Source of the DNA: Endozoicomonas gorgoniicola
GTDB taxonomy: Bacteria > Pseudomonadota > Gammaproteobacteria > Pseudomonadales > Endozoicomonadaceae
Assembly: GCF_025562715.2 (NCBI RefSeq)
Contig: NZ_JAPFCC010000001.1
Location: 6,162,001-6,226,000 of the forward strand
DNA: 64,000 nucleotides
Reading direction: 5' to 3'
In this document: piece after piece, positions 26,265 through 35,414 of the stretch
Position numbering within the stretch: the stretch's first letter is position 1
How the letters are laid out: every line of letters starts with the position of its first letter
The notes under the pieces: model-generated
Seen by the model: only the letters and a program-made list of their open reading frames with translations
Database searches by the model: none
Told to the model about the DNA's origin: nothing
Translations under genes and position numbers: made by a program

Positions 26265-27641
26265 ATGGAGCTTTACTCAACAACACGAGACCTGACGAAA
26301 GAGTTTGAAATCAATCAGTTTGACCAGCTGTTTTCAGATCTGGGCGGAAAGCTGAGAAGGATACTGGCGATATCGGCTTATTATGACTCTGATTCTATAA
26401 GCAGCCTTTTTGAGTTCATCCTTTCGCATGGTCATAAAAAAGCACAAAAAGAGTTGATCATCATTGTTGATAAGGGTGCCTCAAACATTGAGGAGCTTAA
26501 GAAATGGGATCGGCGCATTGCTCATAGTGCCTGTTTTACTGACCTTTCAGGCGTATATGTTGCCTGTACATCCGGAGGTATTTTTCACAGTAAAGGCTAC
26601 CTTGCAAAAACCAGTAAGTACGGGGAATTTTATATCGGTTCAATGAACCTGACCAACAAGGGTATTTCAGGTAATGAAGAGTTGGTTATAGAAGGTTCTT
26701 ACACAATTGGGAGTCGCGAGCATTCAGCCTATATTGCCGAGCGCTTTGATGAGTATGTTGATTACCTTATCGAGAGTAAATCCCAGCGGGTGCGGGATGT
26801 TCAGCATTCATCCTCAAAAGAAGCGGATGATATTCGCAGCTTGTTTTTAGATGGTCGTATATTTTATGAATCCAATGAGCAGAACCCTTTTCGGTTCAAT
26901 CTGCAGTTGCCTGATGAATTGCTAAAAGCTGAGTCGCCATTGAACCAATTGTTGGAAAGCAAAACCTCAAACTCATTAAATATTTCGGCTCTGATAGCTG
27001 ACCTGCAATACGGTTTAGGCTATGAATTGCCTCAGAGAAATAACAGCAAGGCAATGTGGAAGCGATACTGTATACAAACCTGTTATGGGTACTGGTGCCC
27101 AAGCGAGTATCAAGCTGACTTGCAGGTAGAGCTGAATAAAAAAATATCAGCTAATCAGCCCTATTATAAAGCTCTGTATACGCTGGTTACTGAGTACTCA
27201 GCTCCTTTGTACGAGAAGCTTAAAGCTTTAATATCGAGCTTGGCGGGTTCATTAGATCATCGTCATGGTCAAGTGGACTGGGTTTATCTGGATAAGAATA
27301 AACTGGATGATGCGTGGAAGCGCTGGTTAGAGAATATCCATGCAAAGTTTCAGGTTTCAGGTTATCTCGACAGACTTTCATGTGGTATCAAGAATGTCGC
27401 AACACCTGATGTATGGGGTAATCCAAACTCAGTTAAAGACTTTGAAACCAGTATTTTCGAGTCGGTAATCTATGAACTGGCTAAGGCGGGCACAAAAACA
27501 ACTCGCAATGAACCTGCTTATGCTTTTTCTGTCGAGCTTGATATTGATCGGGAAAGTACGGCGGATGAACTTAGAGCAAAGCTGACCCAGTTTTTAAGTA
27601 AAAACAATCGTTCTATTTTTATTGATGAAGAGGAAAACTGA
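26265..27641 (+). CDS. phospholipase D-superfamily protein, possible defence nuclease
   Basis: 458 residues. An N-terminal PLD-type domain is shown by FHSKGYLAKTSKYGEFYIGSMNLTNKGISGNEELVIEG, with the H-x-K pair near residue 110 and the G-S-x-N motif that follows; this is the active-site pattern of PLD-family nucleases and phospholipases. Only one HKD half is obvious, so an active site would need a dimer. The C-terminal 250 residues are not recognised. The gene sits inside the hsd cluster, on the opposite strand, preceded by GGAGGGG 8 bases before the ATG, and ends at a bidirectional terminator. A role in defence is inferred only from context. Confidence 0.7.
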   Translation: MELYSTTRDLTKEFEINQFDQLFSDLGGKLRRILAISAYYDSDSISSLFEFILSHGHKKAQKELIIIVDKGASNIEELKKWDRRIAHSACFTDLSGVYVACTSGGIFHSKGYLAKTSKYGEFYIGSMNLTNKGISGNEELVIEGSYTIGSREHSAYIAERFDEYVDYLIESKSQRVRDVQHSSSKEADDIRSLFLDGRIFYESNEQNPFRFNLQLPDELLKAESPLNQLLESKTSNSLNISALIADLQYGLGYELPQRNNSKAMWKRYCIQTCYGYWCPSEYQADLQVELNKKISANQPYYKALYTLVTEYSAPLYEKLKALISSLAGSLDHRHGQVDWVYLDKNKLDDAWKRWLENIHAKFQVSGYLDRLSCGIKNVATPDVWGNPNSVKDFETSIFESVIYELAKAGTKTTRNEPAYAFSVELDIDRESTADELRAKLTQFLSKNNRSIFIDEEEN

Positions 27642-27660
27642 TTTTTCATAAACATCTATA

Positions 27661-27698
27661 TCACGCTCTGATTGGAATGTTCTTCAATCAGAGCGTGA
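27661..27698. terminator. bidirectional terminator between the PLD gene and hsdR
   Basis: TCACGCTCTGATTG (27661-27674) is perfectly complementary to CAATCAGAGCGTGA (27685-27698) around a 10-base loop, and lies between two convergent genes. Confidence 0.85.
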
Positions 27699-27705
27699 AT
27701 TACCT

Positions 27706-30700
27706 TTAGATAGCAGGCTCACCTGTGTTTACTGCAAAGCTATCGACAATCTCCTTAATCGCCATCACCTGCGTCATATCCGTAAACACGCCGGTAATGC
27801 CTTCTCCATGGATGCGGGTAAACGGTTGCTCAAACAGCTGCTTCATTTCCACGGTGCCAAAATCACGGATATGGTTTTTGAGCATGTCGAGAAAACGTAG
27901 CTGCTGGCTTGTCAGGTGATGGGTAGCGGCAAACTCTGCAAAGCGTGCGGCAACCGCGTTGCTGTCCATGCCCACCATGGTGCGCAGAATCTGATCCAGT
28001 CCGGCTGTTGCTGCCGGATAGAACTCTTTCAGTACTTTGATATCCACATTCGGATTCTGGATCAGAACCAGTTTTGTTAGTTCATCCAACTCCAGTTCGG
28101 TAACGGATTCGCCATTGCGAATTTTGACCAATACCGGGCTGCTGGTGAACAGTGGTTCCAGTGCGCCCTGAACTTGCTGACGGTAAAGCTTGAAGTCTAC
28201 CGACTTGATTTTGCTTTCCTGTGTGGCTGACTTAATCAGGCTGCTGTCTTCGGTGATATCGGTATAGACCGGAGGATCAGCCGGAGGCGTGGTGCCTTTT
28301 TCCATCAGGTGCATAATGCCCCGGAGTTTTTTGCGGGCATTTTCCAGTTCTCCAAAGCTGGCGTTTTGCCACCAGTCAGGTTCCCGCAGGGTATTAATCA
28401 GGTCGCCATGCTGCTGTACCTGTGCCAGATGCGGCGGCAAGGCATTCAGCCTGGTAATAACATTGGCGGCAATGGAGGCTGTCTTATCCTTGCTGGTGTA
28501 AAGGGTGGTCTGGGCAGCGATGATATCCATATCAAAACGAATGGCGTCGCCCTGTCCACGTACGTCCTGCCACTGCATTAGCGGTGCAATGTCGTCCATT
28601 AACCGTTGCTGGGTTTGTGGAGCGAACTGTTCCAGAAGTTTCCTGTCGCTGAGCCTGGCCCGGCTCTGCCATTTTTCCTGAACAGCAATGGAGTTTTCAT
28701 CCAGTGCTTCTATCTGGTTAAGCAGCTGTTCTGCAACGCTGCTGACAGTACTTTTCTCAAACTTTTTCTGGGCAACCTTTGCCAGCTCAACCCAGGCTTC
28801 CAGTCGTTTTTGTGCAAGGGGTTTGGAGGGTGTCTGCTCGACATCTTCCGGTTCCATTCCGAAATAATCGAAGTTGGCCCAGTGGTCGAAGATCAGGAAT
28901 TTTTTCTTATCCTTACCGGGACCGTTAAGGTCTTTGCACAGGCGGGTCCCCCGACCAATCATCTGCCAGAATTTCACTTTGGATTTTACGGGTTTGGCAA
29001 ATACCAGGTTAACCACTTCCGGCACGTCGATACCGGTGTCCAGCATATCTACGGAGATGGCGATGGTGAGTTCATCGTTGGTTGAATTCTTTCCATCAAG
29101 AGTACCGCCTTTAAAATCATCAATCAGCTGTTCAGCCCTTGGATCGTAATTATCAATGACCTGGCAGAACTTGCCGGAGAACTGCGGATACATTTCATCA
29201 AACAACTGTTGCAGCAACACCGCATGGTTATGGTTACGGGCGAATACAATGCTCTTGCCGGGGAGCTGGTCGTCTTTATCCCTCAGACCGTTTTCCATCA
29301 GGTTGCGGATAATGGCGCGGTTGGTGTCCTTGTTGTAGATCGCCTTGTCGACCGATTTGGCATCAAATTCCAGTGTATTCGGGTCGATGCCCTGTTCTTC
29401 CAGCTCGGCAATTTGCTCATCGGAAAGGTTGTCTTTTTTAATGCCTTCCCGCAGAAACTGGGTGGTATGGGCAACCACTTCAAAAGGCACCAGGTTGTCG
29501 TCGGCAATGGCATCTTCCAGCGTGTAGTTAGCTGTAGGAATGCGACCTTCACAGCTGAACAGACCAAAGGTGGTTCGGCTGACCATATCGACCGGTGTTG
29601 CGGTCAGGCCGATTTGCAGGGCATCGAAGTATTTGAACAGGTCACCGTACACGTTGTAGATGGAACGGTGGGATTCGTCGGCAATGATCAGGTCAAAATA
29701 GCCCACATCGAACTGATCCATGATGTTCATCATGCCCGGGTAAGTGGCAATAAAAATGCGTGAGTTATCCTGATATTTCTTATCGGACTTGCCCACCACG
29801 TAGATCGGATCGTTAATAAATTCGTTGTAAGCGTTGCGAGCCTGTTTGCGCAGCTCTTTTCGGTCACAGAGAAACAGCACCCGTTTAGCCCAGCGGGCAT
29901 CCAGCAGGAGTTTGGTCAGGGCAATAGCGACCCGGGTTTTACCTGTACCCGTTGCCTGTACGACCAGTGACTTGCGATGTTTTTCAGTGAAGCGTTCTGC
30001 TACGCGAGTGATGGTTTCAATCTGGTAGAGTCGTCCGGCAATATCCGTTGCTTTTGGTACGTCTGCCAGATTCTTTCGGGTAGTGCGCTGCTGCATCAGG
30101 TATTGCAGGCTTTCCCTGCTGTAGAAACCAAACAGCTTGCGAGGCGGGTAGCCGGTGCTGCTCTTATTTGAAGAGTCGTCGTCCCAGAGGTAGATGTCAT
30201 AACCATTGGTATAAAAAATAACCGGACGCTGGCCATGTTCTTTTTCCAGCCAGTCGGCATACAGTTTGGCCTGAGCCCGGCCTTTTTCTGCATTATGCTG
30301 TGTGCTTTTGGCTTCGATAACAGCCAGCGGCTTACCTTTTTCATCCCACAGCACATAGTCAGCATAACCATCACCGGTTTTGGTGGGCTGCTCTTTGACC
30401 GGATGTTCCTGGGTGACTTCTTCTGTATTCTGAACATCCCCGGCAACGTCCCAACCCGCAGCAATCAGGCGGGAATCAATTAAACGACGTCGAGTTTCTG
30501 CCTCGTTCATTTCAAGAACGTTAGCAACCTGTTCGTTTTGTTTGCGAATGCTTTCAAGCCGCTTCTGGAACTCGTCGGCTTTTTCTTTTTCCTGCTGCAA
30601 GTCTCGCAGGATGCTCATTTCCCGCTGTTGCGCCACTTCCAGTTCTTCTTTGGCTTTCTGCAACTGCTCCTGCTGCTTCTTAAGCTGTTGCTTCGTCAGG

Positions 30701-31143
30701 CTTTGGTCTGCTGCCTGCTCTGTTTTTGGCGGCAGGGTGAAACGGGAAAAATCATCCGCATGACCACCGGCGTAACGCAGATAGAGCCAGGCACCAATAA
30801 TGTGTGCTTCTTTCAGCAGCCAGCTGGCATCGGCGGCTTTAATCCTGTCTCCATGGGCTGCCCGGTTGCCATGAACACGAATAGCGTCCAGCTTCATCAT
30901 GATCTGTTCAGGCATGGCACTTTTAAAAGAATGGGAAGATACAAGGTCATAAAGGCTGGAGCGATAGCCTTCCGGCAACCGTTCTGTGCGATAAAGCCAG
31001 CGAACAATCAACTCAATATAATTTCGAAGTTTTACCAGACAGCTTTCCGGATCACTGTAAACATAGCTTTCAGCCGTTGCCCCAAGGCTGGCCCATTCCG
31101 GCCAGCGGTTGCGGAGCATTTCAAAGTTCAGAGAGTTGTTCAT
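27706..31143 (-). CDS. hsdR: type I restriction enzyme motor/nuclease subunit HsdR
   Basis: 1145 residues from ATG 31143 (MNNSLNFEMLRNRWPEW), chosen because AGGAA lies 5-9 bases upstream; a longer start at 31203 lacks support. Order of domains: an N-terminal DUF4145-type helical region, a coiled coil at about residues 160-225, the HSDR_N nuclease domain with DYVLWDEKGKPLAVIEAKS (PD-ExK residues), then a superfamily 2 helicase motor with QATGTGKTRVAIAL (Walker A), IADESHRS (motif II) and IGRGTRLCKDL (motif VI), and the C-terminal EcoEI-type domain. It translocates DNA and cuts unmodified invaders. Divergent from the cas operon across about 185 bases. Confidence 0.93.
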   Translation of the reverse strand: MNNSLNFEMLRNRWPEWASLGATAESYVYSDPESCLVKLRNYIELIVRWLYRTERLPEGYRSSLYDLVSSHSFKSAMPEQIMMKLDAIRVHGNRAAHGDRIKAADASWLLKEAHIIGAWLYLRYAGGHADDFSRFTLPPKTEQAADQSLTKQQLKKQQEQLQKAKEELEVAQQREMSILRDLQQEKEKADEFQKRLESIRKQNEQVANVLEMNEAETRRRLIDSRLIAAGWDVAGDVQNTEEVTQEHPVKEQPTKTGDGYADYVLWDEKGKPLAVIEAKSTQHNAEKGRAQAKLYADWLEKEHGQRPVIFYTNGYDIYLWDDDSSNKSSTGYPPRKLFGFYSRESLQYLMQQRTTRKNLADVPKATDIAGRLYQIETITRVAERFTEKHRKSLVVQATGTGKTRVAIALTKLLLDARWAKRVLFLCDRKELRKQARNAYNEFINDPIYVVGKSDKKYQDNSRIFIATYPGMMNIMDQFDVGYFDLIIADESHRSIYNVYGDLFKYFDALQIGLTATPVDMVSRTTFGLFSCEGRIPTANYTLEDAIADDNLVPFEVVAHTTQFLREGIKKDNLSDEQIAELEEQGIDPNTLEFDAKSVDKAIYNKDTNRAIIRNLMENGLRDKDDQLPGKSIVFARNHNHAVLLQQLFDEMYPQFSGKFCQVIDNYDPRAEQLIDDFKGGTLDGKNSTNDELTIAISVDMLDTGIDVPEVVNLVFAKPVKSKVKFWQMIGRGTRLCKDLNGPGKDKKKFLIFDHWANFDYFGMEPEDVEQTPSKPLAQKRLEAWVELAKVAQKKFEKSTVSSVAEQLLNQIEALDENSIAVQEKWQSRARLSDRKLLEQFAPQTQQRLMDDIAPLMQWQDVRGQGDAIRFDMDIIAAQTTLYTSKDKTASIAANVITRLNALPPHLAQVQQHGDLINTLREPDWWQNASFGELENARKKLRGIMHLMEKGTTPPADPPVYTDITEDSSLIKSATQESKIKSVDFKLYRQQVQGALEPLFTSSPVLVKIRNGESVTELELDELTKLVLIQNPNVDIKVLKEFYPAATAGLDQILRTMVGMDSNAVAARFAEFAATHHLTSQQLRFLDMLKNHIRDFGTVEMKQLFEQPFTRIHGEGITGVFTDMTQVMAIKEIVDSFAVNTGEPAI

Positions 31144-31287
31144 GGATTTCCTGTCTGACGGGCAGAGCGGCACTCTCACTGTGCTGCTGCAGGGAGTACT
31201 CATTTATACGATAGTGGCATTGTATGTCAGGGCAGAAGATCGGGCTATAGTAAACCTTTCGTAGATAAGTCAGTGCTTTATGATGGT

Positions 31288-31325
31288 TTGACTACACTCT
31301 CTGTTATTCAGAACACTGATGTGTA
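31288..31325 (+). promoter_or_regulatory. probable promoter/operator of the cas operon
   Basis: A -35-like TTGACT at 31288 and an imperfect dyad (TACAC at 31293, GTGTA at 31321) with an inner TGTT-N6-AACA lie just before the cas8f ATG at 31330. The outer TACAC...GTGTA arms are shared with the palindrome upstream of tnsA. The -10 box is not clear, so this is a weak call. Confidence 0.35.
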
Positions 31326-31329
31326 ATTT

Positions 31330-32688
31330 ATGCCCACTGATATTCCCACACTTGCCGATTTGATTCAGGAAAGTCAGACGACTGAAGATCAAAGCCCTGA
31401 TGATGTACTGTTTCAGTTTGTCAGCTCATATTACCCACCTTACGATATTGATGGCTGCGAGGAAGAGGCAATCAGTTTGCTGATTAATTTTTCGGTCAAA
31501 CGTGATGCTGTAGATGACCCGCTCAGCTCTGAAGAAGCAGTACGTCATCTGGCGGATAATAATAATCAGCTGATCAAACGCTTCCAGGCTACTCTCAAAG
31601 GCTGGCATACCCACAACCGTAAATTCCCGCTGAGTTTTCAGCGTGGCAATATCCGTTGCCTCTTGCCTTATGATGAGAATGATCCTTATGTCCATTCCGG
31701 CTCTGTGAAGCTTCGTAAACGTTATGGCTATTCGCAGAATGCGGCTTATATCAAAGCGTCGAAGGGGATGTTAGCGGAGTTTATTCACCATGGTCGTTTA
31801 ACATCCATGCTGGAAGAGATTCAGCAAAACAATACACTGGGCGAACAGTTCATGGCTATGCTTTACGAAGCTGAAGAAGCCGCTCGTCGCCTTTCAAAAG
31901 ACCAAGATGAAAACGATGAATCGGCTGTGGATAACCTGTATGAAAGAATTTTGTCTCTATCCTCTGAAGAGTTTCCTGATACAGCTACAGATCCTCAGAT
32001 ATTTGCTCTTACCGATGCAGGTGAACCAGAATTTCTGCTTTCTCCTTCGGTTCATACAGGCATGATGGCTGAGATCAATCTCAGATTGAAAGAGAGTGCG
32101 TTTTGGTTGAGTCGCTGGATGCGCACAGGGACAGGAAACGATGTGCATACCTACGGAGATTTACTATCTGACTGTGGTGGCCGACTTCGGGTTTTGCGTT
32201 CAGAGCCTCCTGTCGAAAGAAAAGGCGAGTTTGGCAGGCTGATGAACCGGTTTGTCTCTGCCGGAAATCTCTATTCATTCAAAATAGTCACTGCCTTCTT
32301 TATGAAATTTGCCACGGCCTACATTGACGAGGAAACCGGCGAGCAAAAACGCTGGACGACATTCAGGCAAAACCATGTGCTGGAAAATGAGGCTGATAAA
32401 ATTGCCAAGTCAATTTTTTCCCAGTATCGGAAGCTGGATTTTTACCTCTCTCTCGGAAAAAAACTACCTAAACGATGCCAGCATATAATTGATAAAAGCA
32501 AAGCTCAGGGCTATCTGGCTAAAAGGCAGACAAGAACCACAAAAAACATTGATGCAGTTCTGGATGAGTTAATGCCTGGGCTTTTTCAACATATTGACTC
32601 GCTAATCAGTGAGGATGTATTACCTTTTACAGAACATCAGCAAAAGATTGTTCAGAATGCCATCATCGGCTACCTCCGAACCCACTAG
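31330..32688 (+). CDS. cas8f: Cas8f (Csy1-like) large subunit, not fused to Cas5
   Basis: 452 residues. In type I-F systems Cas8f reads the PAM and caps the foot of the crRNA complex. The N-terminal half shows the I-F3 Cas8 pattern as I know it from Vibrio Tn6677: IDGCEEEAISLLINFSVK near residue 40, HNRKFP near 97, and SPSVHTGMMAEINLRLK...CGGRLRVLRS near 240-300. The C-terminal third (from about residue 305) is an all-helical bundle. In the familiar CAST Cas8/5 fusion the Cas5 domain sits between these two parts; here it is absent and encoded separately by the next gene, as in ordinary I-F1. No nuclease domain. First gene of a cas8f-cas5f-cas7f-cas6f operon leading to the array. Confidence 0.85.
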   Translation: MPTDIPTLADLIQESQTTEDQSPDDVLFQFVSSYYPPYDIDGCEEEAISLLINFSVKRDAVDDPLSSEEAVRHLADNNNQLIKRFQATLKGWHTHNRKFPLSFQRGNIRCLLPYDENDPYVHSGSVKLRKRYGYSQNAAYIKASKGMLAEFIHHGRLTSMLEEIQQNNTLGEQFMAMLYEAEEAARRLSKDQDENDESAVDNLYERILSLSSEEFPDTATDPQIFALTDAGEPEFLLSPSVHTGMMAEINLRLKESAFWLSRWMRTGTGNDVHTYGDLLSDCGGRLRVLRSEPPVERKGEFGRLMNRFVSAGNLYSFKIVTAFFMKFATAYIDEETGEQKRWTTFRQNHVLENEADKIAKSIFSQYRKLDFYLSLGKKLPKRCQHIIDKSKAQGYLAKRQTRTTKNIDAVLDELMPGLFQHIDSLISEDVLPFTEHQQKIVQNAIIGYLRTH

Positions 32689-33496
32689 CCATTATCTGGT
32701 CATCAAAGGTATGAAAGTTACCAGAGCTAATGCAATGCCTTGCCCGTATTTGGCAGGATTGCCTTCGATGTATGGTGTAGTAGGTATGGGACGATATCTG
32801 GTTAACCATGCATTGAAGGGGGCCGGGCTGGTGTTTGATTCCATCGCTGTATTTGTGAGTGTCTTTTCCATGTCTGGCAGTCAACAGAAATATGCCTGCC
32901 ATTCACTGCCGGATATCCGTAAACATCAGGATATTCGAATTATTACGGCCCGTGATAGCTGGTTTACAGCAGACATTATTGTGCGAGTAAGCTCATTGCA
33001 AAATAAATCAGTTGAGGATCTTAATGACTGGCTGGAAAGGCATCGCCATCTCGACGCACTTTACAAACTTAGATTCTGCGGGGGACATGTTCTTTTTGCA
33101 GGAGGTTGTCCCAGTGTAATGGCTGTTTCCGCCAGCGAGTTATCAGAAGTCTGTCGTCATCTGACGGGTTTTATCATTGCTGACCGGATTGAACTCTGTC
33201 GTTCAGAGAGGCGAGCCGGTGAGGATGCGCTTGATACTGTGCTCAGACTTATTCAGGGGAGCAGGGCTGAAGGTCACGGCTGGCTGGTGCCTCTATTGGT
33301 TGGCTTTAGTCCCTTGGAATTACCTGTGCATCGAAAAAATACAAGGGCTGCGTTACCGCATAGCTACTCAGAACCCGTTCTGGGGTTGGGGCGGTTGTTT
33401 TCAGCCCAGGCTGTTCAATCGGACCTGGGCATCAATGAGCCTTTTTTTTGGAAGCCAAATCCTGAGAGAAAATTTGTTGTTTTTGGCTCCATATGA
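32657..33496 (+). CDS. cas5f: Cas5f (Csy2-like) subunit as a stand-alone gene
   Basis: 279 residues from ATG 32657, overlapping cas8f by 32 bases; a start at 32609 would add 16 residues inside cas8f. Cas5f binds the 5' handle of the crRNA. The N-terminus has the I-F Cas5 signature YLVIKGMKVTRANAMPCPYLAGLPSMYGVVGMGRYLVNHAL, equivalent to the NANAISSPLTWGFPAITAFLG stretch of Csy2, and later GLGRLFS near the end. Being unfused is unusual, because characterised I-F CASTs carry a cas8/cas5 fusion. The overlap suggests coupled translation and shows how a fusion could arise. Confidence 0.85.
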   Translation: MPSSATSEPTSHYLVIKGMKVTRANAMPCPYLAGLPSMYGVVGMGRYLVNHALKGAGLVFDSIAVFVSVFSMSGSQQKYACHSLPDIRKHQDIRIITARDSWFTADIIVRVSSLQNKSVEDLNDWLERHRHLDALYKLRFCGGHVLFAGGCPSVMAVSASELSEVCRHLTGFIIADRIELCRSERRAGEDALDTVLRLIQGSRAEGHGWLVPLLVGFSPLELPVHRKNTRAALPHSYSEPVLGLGRLFSAQAVQSDLGINEPFFWKPNPERKFVVFGSI

Positions 33497-33538
33497 TCAA
33501 GAATGAATATCTTACACAGTGAGAGTGGGAGGTAGTAT

Positions 33539-34588
33539 ATGGCTTCACCCAACCAGCTGAATTTTGAGCGTAGTCTTGAGATAGGCTGTGGCTATCTTTA
33601 CTCAAGGTGTTCAGAAACTGGGAGGAACTGGACTTTACATGTCCAGCCGCCCCGCAATTTTAAAGGGCCTCCCGGGGACTTTGCTTCGTTGTCTGGTAGT
33701 AATGAACAAAATCTCGATACGCCCAATATTCACCGGTCTGAGTTTATCCGTAATGAACCAGGAGACACTCTTCGAGTGGTATTTGAGGGAATCATTTTAA
33801 ATAATGCCTTTTCTCCAAAAACTTCTGATCTAAGTGCAAAACAAGAGCTCCTCGAGCTTCTGGATACTTACAGGGATAAAGGCGGTTTTGAGCAGCTAGC
33901 ACGACTCATTCTGTGTAGCCTATTAAATTTCCGCTGGCTACGTAGGAATAATAAAACCTATCAGTTCAGAAGGCAGCTCACATTTAAAACTCATCATTTC
34001 AAGCATATTTTCACGTTGCCAGATTGGCTGGAATTGCCTAACCTGGCTGATATAAAGCTATCCTCTCCCGATGCTATACAGGAATGCATAGAATTTATTG
34101 CAACCTGCTTGTACAAACCGAATGTTGATCGCTGGTTTAAAGTCTATGCCGAGCTCTACACAGGTAGAGGGTTGAACATTTTTCCCAGTCAGGAAATGCA
34201 TATTGATAAGAAAAATAACGATGCTGATAAGAAACATAGTGAAGGTAGAACTTTTCTTAAAGGCATTGATCCAGAAACAGGCCGAAGAAATATTCCACTA
34301 CTGGATGAACGGCATATTTTGTATGCCCTATACACATTTGACTCATCTTATGCTGAAGAAGAGAGCCTTGAACTCATTAATGTGAACCCTAGTGGTTTTG
34401 TGGAAATAGAGGGAAAACACTATAGAGACTACCGTCTCGGAAACTGCATTTTTAACTATCAAGAACGACTGAAATCATTGACTAAAGAGCTGCAAGAAAT
34501 CAATGATCCGGCAAAAATTCCTAATAAAATGCACTATGTTGTTGGCTGCTACACCAAGGGCGGTCTTTTTGGTCAGAAAAATGAGTGA
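33539..34588 (+). CDS. cas7f: Cas7f (Csy3-like) backbone subunit
   Basis: 349 residues, the usual Cas7f length. Six copies coat the spacer part of the crRNA and form the backbone of the complex. Matches to the I-F3 Cas7 pattern are LNFERSLEIGCGYLY at the start, the LELLDTYRDKGGFEQLARLILCSLLNFRWLRRNNKTY block near residues 105-140, RTFLKGIDPETGRRNIPLLDE near 235, and the C-terminal IPNKMHYVVGCYTKGGLFGQK. The start follows GGGAGG by 9 bases. It is separated from cas5f by 42 bases and from cas6f by 6. Confidence 0.88.
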   Translation: MASPNQLNFERSLEIGCGYLYSRCSETGRNWTLHVQPPRNFKGPPGDFASLSGSNEQNLDTPNIHRSEFIRNEPGDTLRVVFEGIILNNAFSPKTSDLSAKQELLELLDTYRDKGGFEQLARLILCSLLNFRWLRRNNKTYQFRRQLTFKTHHFKHIFTLPDWLELPNLADIKLSSPDAIQECIEFIATCLYKPNVDRWFKVYAELYTGRGLNIFPSQEMHIDKKNNDADKKHSEGRTFLKGIDPETGRRNIPLLDERHILYALYTFDSSYAEEESLELINVNPSGFVEIEGKHYRDYRLGNCIFNYQERLKSLTKELQEINDPAKIPNKMHYVVGCYTKGGLFGQKNE

Positions 34589-34594
34589 TGTTGT

Positions 34595-35299
34595 ATGAAC
34601 AAACGATATTTTATTGAGTTGTTTCAACCAGAATCGCCCGATGAGCTACGGTCGTTTCATGAGCAGATATTAAAGGCTATCCACGACCAGTCCGAACCCT
34701 TTGAGGACCCTCTGACAGGTGCACACTACCGTTCATGGATTGGCTTGTCATTTTCCTTATTTGGGCAGCTGCAACAGTATGTAGAACCAGGTGTGATTGA
34801 TGAGACCCTTCGGTTGTATTTTGCAAAAAAGCACCCCGGTTTATATATTGGCTGTGTCGTTCATTGTGTATCTGCAATCGTGAGTACTCTTGAACGAATC
34901 ATTTGTTCAGATGGTTTTAGAAACCTGACTGAAAACGGCTGTGTTATTTCTGACATTCAGCCAGTACCAGACGGCTGCCCAGAAGCTGTCTGTAGAAGGG
35001 ACAGAAGGCTGGATAAAATGTCTGAGCACTATAAAAGTAAAACTCTGCGTAGATTTATCGTGGGTTCTCAAAGTCTTCCCTATGATCCGCCTGCCATCAC
35101 TGAGCCGCTGCCTGCCATTTGTAACATCAGTAGCAATGGCAAACGGAAGCCTGTTTATATTGAGCAAAGCTTATCCCCGTCCAGCGATGCCGGAAAGGGA
35201 TGGTTCACAATGTACGGTCTATCCAGGCGGGGTTCGTCGGTGCCTCTGATTCCAGTACAAAATACTCTTTTTTTCGAGCAACAAGAGAAGGCTGGGTAA
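34595..35299 (+). CDS. cas6f: Cas6f (Csy4-like) crRNA-processing endonuclease
   Basis: 234 residues, slightly longer than the usual 185-200. Cas6f cuts the precursor RNA just after the repeat hairpin and stays bound to it. The N-terminal ferredoxin-like part holds an early histidine (SFHEQI, residue about 22) that may be catalytic, followed by an arginine-rich helix (CRRDRRLDKMSEHYKSKTLRRF) for hairpin binding, and the C-terminal WFTMYGLSRRGSSVPLIPV stretch equivalent to FxxYGLS...VPxF of Csy4. The repeat array starts about 115 bases downstream. Confidence 0.85.
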   Translation: MNKRYFIELFQPESPDELRSFHEQILKAIHDQSEPFEDPLTGAHYRSWIGLSFSLFGQLQQYVEPGVIDETLRLYFAKKHPGLYIGCVVHCVSAIVSTLERIICSDGFRNLTENGCVISDIQPVPDGCPEAVCRRDRRLDKMSEHYKSKTLRRFIVGSQSLPYDPPAITEPLPAICNISSNGKRKPVYIEQSLSPSSDAGKGWFTMYGLSRRGSSVPLIPVQNTLFFEQQEKAG

Positions 35300-35414
35300 T
35301 CGATTGAAAATAAAAAATATTTTCAGCGTGAATTTTGCGTTTCAAACTTTGGTATTTTGATGAAAACTCGAGAAAAGCCTCTATAATCATGGGGCTGGAA
35401 GCATTTGCTTTCGG

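Noticed and set aside
31330..32688. Gene 31330 as a cas-operon tniQ
   Set aside because: No TniQ zinc motifs; the sequence matches the Cas8f pattern and ends in a helical bundle.
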